Below, piece after piece: positions 1 through 7,715 of a stretch of DNA of 11,594 nt. Positions within the stretch are counted from its first letter, which is position 1. Each line of letters starts with the position of its first letter. The translations under genes and the position numbers were made by a program. This DNA comes from Alphaproteobacteria bacterium (GTDB lineage: Bacteria; Pseudomonadota; Alphaproteobacteria; UBA828): assembly GCA_029937205.1 (NCBI GenBank), contig JAPYQV010000044.1:1-11594 (forward strand), written 5' to 3'. A model generated the notes under the pieces. It had not been told where the DNA came from, did not search any database, and worked only from the letters and a program-made list of their open reading frames with translations.

Positions 1-2
1 TT

Positions 3-1028
3 ACGGGCTATTCAGGGCCCAAATTCTCTATCGATATGGATCTGGTGTTGGAGGCCGAGCGGCTCGGCTTTGATTCGGTCTGGACGTCGGAAGCCTATGG
101 CTCGGACGCGGTGACACCGGCGGCCTGGATGCTGGCGCAGACCTCACGCATCAATGTCGGCACCGGCATCATCCAGATGCCGGCGCGCACCCCGGCCTGC
201 GCGGCGATGACGGCAATGACCCTGCAGGCGCTTTCCGGCGGACGCTTTATTCTTGGCATCGGCCCGTCCGGGCCGCAGGTGATCGAGGGTTGGCACGGTG
301 TCGCCTATGGCCGTCCGCTGACGAGAACGCGTGAATATATCGATATCATTCGCCAGGCCTTGGCGCGCGAGGCGCCTGTCACCCATGACGGCTATCACTA
401 CCAACTGCCCTATCGCGGCGCCGATGCGAGCGGCCTCGGCAAGCCGCTCAAGAGCATTCTGCACGGCGATCCGAGTCTCAAGATCTTCACCGCCGCTGTG
501 GCACCGGCCGGCATCCGCACGTCTGCCGAAATCGCCGATGGCATGTTCCCGATCTTTATGTCGCCCGAACGCTTCGATGTGTTCGAGGATGACCTCAACG
601 CCGGTTTCGCCAAAGCCGGCGGCGGCAAGGGCCTGAAGGATTTCGAAATCGCGCCGATCGTGCCGTTTGCCATGGGCGACGATCTTGAAGCCTGCCGCAT
701 GCCGATCCGCCGTCACCTCGCCCTCTATATCGGCGGCATGGGTGCGCCGGGCAAGAATTTCTATAATGACTACTGCAAGCGCCTCGGCTTCGAGGAAGCG
801 GCAGTAAAAATGCAGCAGCTCTATCTCACTGGCAAAAAGGCCGAAGCCGAGGCGGCGGTCCCTGAGGAATTGATCGACGCCATTGCGCTTGTCGGCCCGG
901 CCGGGCGCATCAAGGAACGCCTTTCGGTGTGGAAAGACGCTGCCAAGGAAGGCAAGGTTTCGTCGCTCCTGCTCAGCGGCGGCGGTTCCGTCGATGCGCT
1001 TCGCTTTATGGCAGAAGAGGTGCTTTAG
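3..1028 (+). CDS. LLM-class flavin/F420-dependent oxidoreductase, 5' partial
   Basis: Bacterial-luciferase-like TIM-barrel oxidoreductase that would use FMN or coenzyme F420 to oxidise or reduce an unidentified substrate in the cytoplasm. The frame is open from the window edge (residues TGYSGPKFSI precede the first ATG at 36), and this lead-in matches the conserved N-terminus of the family. The gene therefore very likely starts a few codons upstream of the window, and ATG 36 is internal. Visible family hallmarks, in order: AERLGFDSVWTSEAYGSD, the RTPACAAMTAMTL segment, ALSGGRFILGIGPSGPQV, EGWHGVAYGRPLTRTREY, LGKPLKSIL, and EIADGMFPIFMSPE near the middle. This run resembles the mycobacterial Rv3520c-like F420-dependent group. 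The visible 341 codons are close to full family length. It ends one base before the stop of the convergent FAD oxidase gene. Family is confident; cofactor and substrate are inferred or unknown. Confidence 0.9.
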   Translation, partial: TGYSGPKFSIDMDLVLEAERLGFDSVWTSEAYGSDAVTPAAWMLAQTSRINVGTGIIQMPARTPACAAMTAMTLQALSGGRFILGIGPSGPQVIEGWHGVAYGRPLTRTREYIDIIRQALAREAPVTHDGYHYQLPYRGADASGLGKPLKSILHGDPSLKIFTAAVAPAGIRTSAEIADGMFPIFMSPERFDVFEDDLNAGFAKAGGGKGLKDFEIAPIVPFAMGDDLEACRMPIRRHLALYIGGMGAPGKNFYNDYCKRLGFEEAAVKMQQLYLTGKKAEAEAAVPEELIDAIALVGPAGRIKERLSVWKDAAKEGKVSSLLLSGGGSVDALRFMAEEVL

Positions 1029-1029
1029 C

Positions 1030-2529
1030 TCATAACTCAAGCACGCCCGGGTTCATCAAGCCGCGCGGATCGAGGCGATGTTTGAGGGCGCGAATGTCCG
1101 CCTGCTCGACGTTGCTTAAATTTTGAAGATAAGGGTAAAGCTTGCCGCTCTGCATGTGGCCGGCACCGATTTGTTCGAAAAGCACGATTAATTCCTGGCG
1201 CATCTCCATCACTGCCTGGCGGGCATCTGGGTTGGCGGCGTTCTCGCCGTAACGGGCGCGTTGTTTGTCAGTAACGTTCCGGAGATGAAACAGCGAGAGA
1301 CGGTCGGGCCAAAAGAATTGCGGCTCATATAGGATTTTTTCGCCGATCAGGACGGTTAGGAAAGCGATTCGGATGTTATGGCGGTTCAAGCGCGCTTTCT
1401 TTTCCTCGAAATACGCACTCGTGCGCTGAATCAGCCGTTCAGCCTCGGCGTGTGGCACGATGGCGTGCACCGGTAGCCAGTTTTCACCGCCCGGTCCAAG
1501 CAAGGCTTTGATTGGGCGGAACGGTTTGGCTCGGGCGACGCGGGGGATGGTATCTGGGATCGGTGTGCCGCCGGCGTCTTTGGCGCAGGCAGTAAGCCGC
1601 GCCATGGACGCATCGGTCTCGGCGACCGAATTTCCCTCCACCACCGCATGCAGGGAATATTGCAAATCCCTCATGCGCGTGACACGCACGGCAGTCTTGA
1701 ACGCCTGGCCGATACCGTGGGTGCGCGCCACATCGCCGAGTAGCGCGGCGCCTTCGAACAAATTGAAACCGCCCTTCACCAAATTGCGATGGCTCTGCGG
1801 ATCGAAGCCGAAACATTCTGCGAGGCCTTCCGTGTTCGCCATTGCACTTTGCGCGCGGAGGAGGGCGGGGAAATTGTCAAAGGCAAAGGAGGCGAAGGCG
1901 CATTCAGGCGGCGCAGGGATGAGCTTCAGCGTAATGGTCGTCTTGATGCCGAAGGCGCCGGCATCGCCGATGAAAGGCGCGGGCGATTCAGGTTGGAACA
2001 GCTTGCCGTCGGCGCCGACGATCTCCAGCCCGCGCACGCTCTCGCGCATGGTGCCATGGCTGGCTGAGCCGAAGAAGGCGGCGTTTTGCGCGGCGCTGCC
2101 GCCGAGCGTTGCCTGGATGCCGGAGAGTGGACCGAAAAAAGGCGTGCGCAGGTTTTGTTCGCTGAGGGCGTCGTAGAGTTTCTTCCAGGTGCAACCGGCC
2201 TCGGCGGTGACGAATTTTTGTTGCGCATTAATCTCAACAATACGGTCGAGACGGCGCATGTCGATGATGACCGTGTGCGCGCGGGTCGGCACGTAGCCCT
2301 TCGAATAGGACATGACGCCGCCGCGCGCGAGGATCGCAAATCCCTGATTCGCAGCCGTGCGCACGCAGGCGGCGAGCTCATCCACCGTGCCGGGTTGCAG
2401 CACGAGTGCAGCGATGGCGTCGCCGCTACCGGAAATATCGCTAGAGAAATATTCGCGTTCCGCCGCGTCTTCGATGACATGCTCAGACCCGATGAGCGCG
2501 CGGAAATGCTCGGCATATTCCGCTGACAT
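1030..2529 (-). CDS. FAD-linked oxidase of the VAO/PCMH superfamily
   Basis: Flavoprotein oxidase or dehydrogenase (499 residues) expected to oxidise a small alcohol, hydroxy acid or phenolic substrate. The N-terminal half is the FAD-binding (FAD_binding_4) fold: LQPGTVDELAACVRTA near 45-60, the pyrophosphate loop ARGGVMSYSKGYVP at 68-81, and GDAGAFGIKTTITLKL at 188-203. The C-terminal half ends in DPRGLMNPG (487-495), the usual closing motif of the superfamily. The HxGDGNxH-type motif of GlcD/D-lactate dehydrogenases is not seen, and the segment YEPQFFWPD favours a PCMH/VAO-like C-terminal domain. The pyrophosphate loop has no histidine, so FAD attachment through that loop is not supported. 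The ATG lies 3 bases after the stop of the acyl-CoA synthetase gene, with only weak Shine-Dalgarno character, which suggests translational coupling. It is the last gene of the leftward operon. Family is confident; substrate is unknown. Confidence 0.88.
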   Translation of the reverse strand: MSAEYAEHFRALIGSEHVIEDAAEREYFSSDISGSGDAIAALVLQPGTVDELAACVRTAANQGFAILARGGVMSYSKGYVPTRAHTVIIDMRRLDRIVEINAQQKFVTAEAGCTWKKLYDALSEQNLRTPFFGPLSGIQATLGGSAAQNAAFFGSASHGTMRESVRGLEIVGADGKLFQPESPAPFIGDAGAFGIKTTITLKLIPAPPECAFASFAFDNFPALLRAQSAMANTEGLAECFGFDPQSHRNLVKGGFNLFEGAALLGDVARTHGIGQAFKTAVRVTRMRDLQYSLHAVVEGNSVAETDASMARLTACAKDAGGTPIPDTIPRVARAKPFRPIKALLGPGGENWLPVHAIVPHAEAERLIQRTSAYFEEKKARLNRHNIRIAFLTVLIGEKILYEPQFFWPDRLSLFHLRNVTDKQRARYGENAANPDARQAVMEMRQELIVLFEQIGAGHMQSGKLYPYLQNLSNVEQADIRALKHRLDPRGLMNPGVLEL

Positions 2530-2532
2530 AAG

Positions 2533-4059
2533 TCAGTCGCTTTCGCGCAGCATTCGTTTCAATATCTTACCCGCCGGGTTGCGCGGCAGGGCGTCGATGA
2601 AAGCGATATCCTTCGGCACCTTGTAAGAGGCCAGATTTTCCTTGGCGAAGGCGATGATGTCGTCCGGCGCCGGAGCGTCTTCGCCGGCGGCGACGATAAA
2701 GGCCTTCACCCGTTCGCCCCAATAGTCATCTGGCACGCCGACCACGGCGGCCTCGGCAATGCCGGCATGGCGGATCAGCACTTCTTCGATTTCGCGCGGA
2801 TAGATGTTCACCCCGCCGGAGATGATCATGTCCTTCTTGCGGTCGACCAGGAACAAGTAACCTTCCTCGTCGCGCCGCGCCATGTCGCCTGCCGTCACCC
2901 AGCCGTCACGGAGCACAGCTGCGGTCTCCTCCGGCTTGCCCCAATAGCCGTTAAAGAGATAGGGCGAGTTGCTGTAGAGCTCGCCGACCTCGCCGTCCGC
3001 GACCTCCTGGCCATCGCCGTCGAGCAGGCGGATGCGGCTGCACACGAACGGCAGGCCGACGCACTGAATTTTGCGCAACTGATCAGGCGGGCGCAGATTG
3101 GTGACGATGCCGGCTTCGGTCGAGCCATAGGTCTCGTGCAACACGCTTTCGCCGAACTGCCCGACGATGCCTTCCTTGGTGGCCTGCGGCAGAGCAGCAG
3201 CGTTGGAGATCAGGCTGGTGAGATGATGTTGGCGGTAGCGCTTCAGTACAGAAGATTCCAGCGCCAGGATGGCGTGGTAGTGGGTCGGCACCATGAAGGT
3301 GCCGGTGAACGGCTGTTCGTTCAAAAGCCGCATGATTTCTTCCGGATTGAAGGCTGGCAATATCTCGCAAAAACCGCCGAGAAAGACGCTGCCCATAGCA
3401 AAGGCGAATCCACCGCCATGAAATAAGGGCGCGACACAGAGGTAACTGTCTTCCGGCCCGTAGCAGCCATATTCCGACGCCATGGCAAGGAAGGTCATGA
3501 CCCGGGAGCGGTGCGAAAGAACGATACCCTTGGCCTGGCCGGTGGTGCCGGAAGTGTAGGAGATGGCGAAGGAATCGCGTTCGTCCACCGCCACATCGAC
3601 AGGCTTCGGCTTGGCTCGGGCAAGCCATTCTTCATAGCTGTCGCCGAGAACAATAACGCGTTCGGGCGCGGTCAGGCCGGCGTCGCGCACCAGCTCTTCC
3701 ACCGCCGGATGAGCGATGACAGTACGCGCCGCGCAATCCTCGACGATGGCGGCGATCTCGCGTGCCGTCTGGCGCGGATTGATGGTGGCGACGGCGACGC
3801 CCGCTTTGGCAAAGCCGGCGACGATCTCGACATATTCCAGACAATTGGGCGCGAGCAGCATGATGTTGTCGCCGGGCCGGAGACCGAGATCGTGCCGCGC
3901 CCCATTGGCGACCCGGTCAATGCGCTCGACCAGCTTGGCGTAACTCAGTTCGCGCGTGCCTTCGCGCAGCGCGATCTTGTTCGGTGTGCGCTCGGCCGAA
4001 GTGCGCACGCCGGAGGCTATGGTGACGGGCCGGTAGGTGTTTATCGCGGCGTCGGCCAT
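2533..4059 (-). CDS. Acyl-CoA synthetase / AMP-dependent ligase (class I adenylate-forming)
   Basis: ATP-dependent carboxylate-CoA ligase: it adenylates an acid and transfers it to CoA. All core motifs are present (508 residues, numbered from ATG 4059): P-loop YTSGTTGQAKG at 168-178, YGSTEAG at 311-317, TAGD ending at Asp392, the hinge region VDRKKDMIISGGVNIYP around 405-421 with Arg407, and the catalytic C-terminal Lys498 in NPAGKILKR. The enzyme therefore looks active. The frame remains open to 4116, but those 19 extra codons lie inside the upstream amidohydrolase and have no family character. ATG 4059 (MADAAINTYRP) follows an AGGAGG (4075-4080) embedded in the end of the amidohydrolase gene, at a rather long 15-base spacing. 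The gap to the amidohydrolase stop is 7 bases. Substrate class (fatty, aromatic or other acid) cannot be told from sequence alone; the operon context suggests activation of a product released by the hydrolases. Confidence 0.93.
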   Translation of the reverse strand: MADAAINTYRPVTIASGVRTSAERTPNKIALREGTRELSYAKLVERIDRVANGARHDLGLRPGDNIMLLAPNCLEYVEIVAGFAKAGVAVATINPRQTAREIAAIVEDCAARTVIAHPAVEELVRDAGLTAPERVIVLGDSYEEWLARAKPKPVDVAVDERDSFAISYTSGTTGQAKGIVLSHRSRVMTFLAMASEYGCYGPEDSYLCVAPLFHGGGFAFAMGSVFLGGFCEILPAFNPEEIMRLLNEQPFTGTFMVPTHYHAILALESSVLKRYRQHHLTSLISNAAALPQATKEGIVGQFGESVLHETYGSTEAGIVTNLRPPDQLRKIQCVGLPFVCSRIRLLDGDGQEVADGEVGELYSNSPYLFNGYWGKPEETAAVLRDGWVTAGDMARRDEEGYLFLVDRKKDMIISGGVNIYPREIEEVLIRHAGIAEAAVVGVPDDYWGERVKAFIVAAGEDAPAPDDIIAFAKENLASYKVPKDIAFIDALPRNPAGKILKRMLRESD

Positions 4060-4066
4060 GAGGTGT

Positions 4067-4939
4067 TTAATCCCCCTCCTGGGGGCTTTCCGGCAGATTG
4101 AAGACGCGCAGCGCATTGCCGCGCATCAAGAGCTCCTTGGCTTCCGATTTGATGTCGAGCTCGGCGATCTCGGCCATGGCGCGCTCCGGATCAATGACCG
4201 GCCAATCGGTGCCGAACAGCACCTTCTTGCGGCCATAGCTGTTGAGATAGTGGACGATCTCGGGCGGCCAATAGCGCGGCGCATAGGCATCGACGCCGAT
4301 GTAAATATTCTCGTGTTTCCAGGCCATGGAGATCATCTCTTGCGTCCACGGCACGCCGATATGGATGCCGAGCAGGCGCAGTTCGGGAAAATCGATCGCC
4401 ACCTGGTCGAGGCAGATCGGCCGCCCGACGCTGGGCAGGCGGCGCTCGCGCGAATAGACCAGATTGTGGCCGACCTGCATCATAATCGGAATATCGAGCT
4501 CGCAGCATTTGGCGTAATAGGGATAGATCAAGCGGTGGTCGGGCGCGAGGCCGAACCAGTGGGGATAGAAATGCGCGCCGACGAAGCCGAAGTCGCGCAC
4601 CGATTCTTCCAAGTCTTTCAGACCCTGCATGCCGCGTGTCGGATCGACCCCGGCGAGGCCGGAGAAGCGGTCAGGGTGTTGCTGGCATATGTCGTGCACA
4701 CGGCTGTATGGGATCTCGAACGATCCCTTGACGTTCAGGTCACCGGCACGCACGGCGATCAGCAGCGAGCGCTGGATGCCGGCGCGGTCCATACGGCCGA
4801 GGTAATTCTCGATCGACACGCCGGCGCGCATCTTTTCGGGCATGCGAATCTGCGCCTTGAAGGTTTCGTCGAGACCGGTCTGGCCGAGCCGCACTTCCTC
4901 CTCGGTGAAGAGATTGACGACAATATCTATGGCGTTCAT
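4067..4939 (-). CDS. Amidohydrolase-2 family protein (ACMSD-like), HxH motif missing
   Basis: TIM-barrel protein of the Amidohydro_2 group (290 residues), whose members are metal-dependent hydrolases or non-oxidative decarboxylases such as ACMSD and gamma-resorcylate decarboxylase. Supporting segments: GFVGAHFYPHWFG (119-130), IMMQVGHNL with His158, LLGIHIGVPW with His193, and KVLFGTDWPV with Asp245, the usual C-terminal metal/acid Asp. GNALRVFNL near the end is the typical closing helix. The odd point is the N-terminus: where the family normally has D-x-H-x-H on strand 1, this protein reads DIVVN (5-9), so both histidines are gone. Start ATG 4939 is supported by GAAGGA about 10 bases upstream. 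It lies 13 bases after the ATPase stop and 7 bases before the acyl-CoA synthetase start, inside the leftward operon. Fold assignment is confident; hydrolase versus decarboxylase, or even metal dependence, is open. Confidence 0.88.
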   Translation of the reverse strand: MNAIDIVVNLFTEEEVRLGQTGLDETFKAQIRMPEKMRAGVSIENYLGRMDRAGIQRSLLIAVRAGDLNVKGSFEIPYSRVHDICQQHPDRFSGLAGVDPTRGMQGLKDLEESVRDFGFVGAHFYPHWFGLAPDHRLIYPYYAKCCELDIPIMMQVGHNLVYSRERRLPSVGRPICLDQVAIDFPELRLLGIHIGVPWTQEMISMAWKHENIYIGVDAYAPRYWPPEIVHYLNSYGRKKVLFGTDWPVIDPERAMAEIAELDIKSEAKELLMRGNALRVFNLPESPQEGD

Positions 4940-4952
4940 GAATCTTATTCCT

Positions 4953-6779
4953 TCAACTATGTGCGTCCGGAAAATCGCCTTCCGTCACCCGCCAACAACG
5001 TATCTCGCGCCCATCCGGCATGGCGCGCAGCTCCTGCGGCATGTCGGCGCAGGCGTCTTTCTGGCTCGGGCAGCGGCCATAAAGATAACACCCCTGGGGC
5101 AAGGATACAGGGCTCGGAATTTCCCCTTCCAGGGTGATGCGTTCAGCCCGGTCAACGCGCCGGTCGGCGATGTCGGGGAAGAGGTGCGAAGCCAGCAGCG
5201 CTTTCGAATAGGGATGGCGCGGCGTGGCGAAGACAACGTTCTTGTCGCCGACTTCAACGATCTGCCCGAGATACATGACGATGACCCGGTGGCAGATAAC
5301 TTTCACCGTGGTTAAATCATGCGAGATGAAGAGGTAGGCAAAGCCGAGTTTGCGCGACAGTTCCATCAGCAGCTGGATGATCTCGACCCGCGTTTCCGGG
5401 CTAAGGGCCGAGGTCGGTTCGTCGAGAACGATGAACTCCGGGTTGGTGGCGATGGCGCGCGCTATCACCACACGCTGCTGCTGTCCGGCGCTGAGCTGGC
5501 GCGGCTGATCGCGCCGCAGCGCCGCATCGAGGCCGGCCATTTCGAGCAGTTCCACCACGCGCGTACGTTTTTGTTCCGGCGTTAAGTCGGTGTGCAGATC
5601 CAAGGGCTCGGTCAACACCTTCTCTACCGTCCAGCGCGGATTCATGGAATCGAACGGGTCCTGAAAGACGATCTGAATGGCCTTGCGATACGGCACAAAG
5701 GCGGCGCGTTTGATGTCGCCGAGGGGCGTGTCGTGAAACATGATCTCGCCGGCCGTCGGCTCTTCGAGACGCACCAGGCAACGTCCGACGGTGGTTTTGC
5801 CCGAGCCGCTTTCGCCGACCAGGCCGATCGCTTCTCCGCGCCTTATATCGAACGACACATCGTCCACCGCATGAACCTTCTGGTCGCTGCCGCGGATGGG
5901 AAACTGTTTGTACAGCCCGGCGACGCGGATGATGGTCTCCGCATGTGTGAGCTCGCCGTGATGTGCATCGCCGGAGGTGTCGCCGCCCTGCTGGCGTTGG
6001 GTGGCGAGAATGCGCCGGCTATAGTCCTGCGCAGGCGCTTGGAAGAACTGCCGCACCGGCGCTTCCTCGATAATCCGGCCATTTTCCATGATCAGCACCC
6101 GGTCGCAATAATTGGCGATGATACCGAGATCCTGGGTGACCAACAGCACTGCCGAGCCGGTCTGGTTGGCGGTCTCCCACATTTGGTCGAGGAATTGCGC
6201 CTGGATGGTGACGTCGAGACCGCTGGTCGGTTCATCGGCGATCAATAATCTCGGGTTGGAGCTCATGGCCATGGCGATCAGCACGCGCTGGGTCATGCCG
6301 CTCGAGAGTTCATGGGCGTGTGCTTTGACGCGGCGTTCCGGGTCGTTCATGCCGACCATGCGCAGCATGTTGATGGCGTGTTGCCACGCTTCCTTTTTGC
6401 TCACCTTGTTGTGCGCGCGGTAAACGCGCGAGATTTGGTTGCCGACCGTCAACATGGGATGGAGCGAGGTGCGCGGGTTCTGCACGATCAGGCCGATATC
6501 CTTGCCGCGGATGGCGGCGACCTCATCATCGGACATGGCCAAGAGATCGTTGCCGAGAAACCGCACGCTGCCGGCGATAATCTCGCCGGGTGGGCGCACC
6601 AGTCCCATCAGCGCAATGGCGGCGGTCGATTTGCCGCAGCCCGGCTCGCCCATGATGCCGACGAACTCGCCGGGCCGAATGGTGAGGGAAAAATCATCCA
6701 CCGCGACCGTATCGCCGCCTTCCTTGCTGGTGAAGCGGACCGTCAGTCCGGCCGCTTCAAGGATCGGTGCGGTGCTCAT
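4953..6779 (-). CDS. Fused double ATPase of an Opp/Dpp-type ABC importer
   Basis: Energises import by ATP hydrolysis at the cytoplasmic face; two nucleotide-binding domains sit in one 608-residue chain (a DppD-DppF fusion, as in GsiA). NBD1: Walker [10 protein letters not shown] (44-52), Q-loop Gln100, signature LSSGM (158-162), Walker B LLIADE (178-183), then VTQDLG with Gln216 where the H-switch His is expected. NBD2: Walker [10 protein letters not shown] (322-330), Gln373, signature LSAGQ (429-433), Walker B VLDE (451-454), H-switch His487. The C-terminal oligopeptide-type extension has RHPYSKALL (521-529) and Cys564, Cys570, Cys577 and Cys595 in the spacing known from Dpp/Opp ATPases, where it can hold an Fe-S cluster. 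The frame extends upstream to 6923, but ATG 6779 (MSTAPILEA) is chosen because it forms an ATGA overlap with the permease stop, implying translational coupling. NBD1 seems catalytically atypical; NBD2 looks canonical. Confidence 0.95.
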   Translation of the reverse strand: MSTAPILEAAGLTVRFTSKEGGDTVAVDDFSLTIRPGEFVGIMGEPGCGKSTAAIALMGLVRPPGEIIAGSVRFLGNDLLAMSDDEVAAIRGKDIGLIVQNPRTSLHPMLTVGNQISRVYRAHNKVSKKEAWQHAINMLRMVGMNDPERRVKAHAHELSSGMTQRVLIAMAMSSNPRLLIADEPTSGLDVTIQAQFLDQMWETANQTGSAVLLVTQDLGIIANYCDRVLIMENGRIIEEAPVRQFFQAPAQDYSRRILATQRQQGGDTSGDAHHGELTHAETIIRVAGLYKQFPIRGSDQKVHAVDDVSFDIRRGEAIGLVGESGSGKTTVGRCLVRLEEPTAGEIMFHDTPLGDIKRAAFVPYRKAIQIVFQDPFDSMNPRWTVEKVLTEPLDLHTDLTPEQKRTRVVELLEMAGLDAALRRDQPRQLSAGQQQRVVIARAIATNPEFIVLDEPTSALSPETRVEIIQLLMELSRKLGFAYLFISHDLTTVKVICHRVIVMYLGQIVEVGDKNVVFATPRHPYSKALLASHLFPDIADRRVDRAERITLEGEIPSPVSLPQGCYLYGRCPSQKDACADMPQELRAMPDGREIRCWRVTEGDFPDAHS

Positions 6780-7687
6780 GTTTCGCGGAATTTCTGTTCG
6801 ATGGCGTGGCCGACGATGGCGTAGCCGAGCACCGTCACAGTGATGGCGAGACCGGGAAAGATCGACGGCCACCATTCGCCGAGAATCAATTGCTGCGCGC
6901 CGATCGAGATCATGATGCCCCATTCGGGCGTCGGCGGGCGCACCCCGGCGCCGACGAAACTGAGCCCTGCCGTTAGGATGATGGCGAAACCGATGGTCAC
7001 CGACAATTGCACCAGCGAGGGCACCAGCGAATTCGGCAGGACGTGCTTGATGGCTATCTTAAAGCCGTTATTGCCCACCGCCCAGGCCGCCTGAACATAG
7101 CCGCGCGCACTTTGGCCCATGACTTCCGAACGTGTCAGGCGAATGAAAATAGGCGTGTAGACGAGAACCAGCGCCAGCACCAAATTGCCGGTCTCGCGGC
7201 CCGCCAAGGAGACCAGGATCATCGCCGTGATGAAGACGGGAAAGGCCTGTAGAACGTCGGAGACGCGCATCATCAGCTCGGTCGCCCAATTGCGGTAGAA
7301 GCCGGCGATAAGGCCGAGAAAGGTGCCGAGAAATAGCGAGATCAGGGCGCCGCCAAGGGCAATCGTCATATCGGCGCGCGGTGCCGAGATGACGCGCGAG
7401 AACACGTCGAGCCCCGATTGATCGGTGCCGAACCAGTGCGGCGGCCGTTCCAAGTCGCCGGCGACCGCGAGATAAAACAGGCGCGGCCAATCTTCAAGCG
7501 GCGGCGGCGGCACCGAGATGTCGCCCGTCGCCTCTATTGGATCATAGGGGCTGATGGCGGCGCCGAAGGCGGCAAGAAAGATCGAAAGTGCGACGATAAA
7601 CGTGCCGAACATCATGAATTTGCTGCCGCCAAACGCATCCATGAAGGCAAGACGTCGGCGTGTAGGCGCAGTTTCAGCGATACTCAT
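6776..7687 (-). CDS. ABC transporter permease, DppC/OppC type
   Basis: Second membrane subunit (303 residues) of the importer, forming the translocation pore with the upstream DppB-like permease. The short cytoplasmic N-terminus is followed by a first membrane span at about 24-46 (KFMMFGTFIVALSIFLAAFG). The DppC hallmark HWFGTDQSGLDVFSR (84-98) precedes the transmembrane core. The EAA coupling loop that docks onto the ATPase is at about 197-221 (GYVQAAWAVGNNGFKIAIKH). GLSFVGAGVRPPTPEWG (241-257) is the conserved late motif of this subunit. Start ATG 7687 lies 28 bases after the preceding permease stop; no strong Shine-Dalgarno is visible. Another ATG at 7700 is out of frame. The TGA stop overlaps the ATPase start by 4 bases. 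Family assignment is secure; the transported solute is unknown. Confidence 0.95.
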   Translation of the reverse strand: MSIAETAPTRRRLAFMDAFGGSKFMMFGTFIVALSIFLAAFGAAISPYDPIEATGDISVPPPPLEDWPRLFYLAVAGDLERPPHWFGTDQSGLDVFSRVISAPRADMTIALGGALISLFLGTFLGLIAGFYRNWATELMMRVSDVLQAFPVFITAMILVSLAGRETGNLVLALVLVYTPIFIRLTRSEVMGQSARGYVQAAWAVGNNGFKIAIKHVLPNSLVPSLVQLSVTIGFAIILTAGLSFVGAGVRPPTPEWGIMISIGAQQLILGEWWPSIFPGLAITVTVLGYAIVGHAIEQKFRET

Positions 7688-7715
7688 GAGCCAAACTCAT
7701 GCCGGTGCTGCCACA

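Noticed and set aside
144..1040. A 298-codon open frame antisense to the LLM oxidoreductase.
   Set aside because: No family-like motifs, Arg/Ala/His-rich shadow composition, and it lies wholly opposite a clearly conserved gene.
4060..4116. 19-codon N-terminal extension of the acyl-CoA synthetase frame.
   Set aside because: It lies within the amidohydrolase gene and has no family similarity; ATG 4059 has a purine-rich site upstream.
4037..5137. A 366-codon plus-strand frame opposite the amidohydrolase and the end of the ATPase gene.
   Set aside because: It spans three real minus-strand genes and their junctions; low-complexity shadow translation without recognisable domains.
6780..6923. N-terminal 48-codon extension of the ATPase frame.
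   Set aside because: It overlaps the permease coding region in another frame, is Arg/His-rich, and the ATGA junction gives a better start at 6779.
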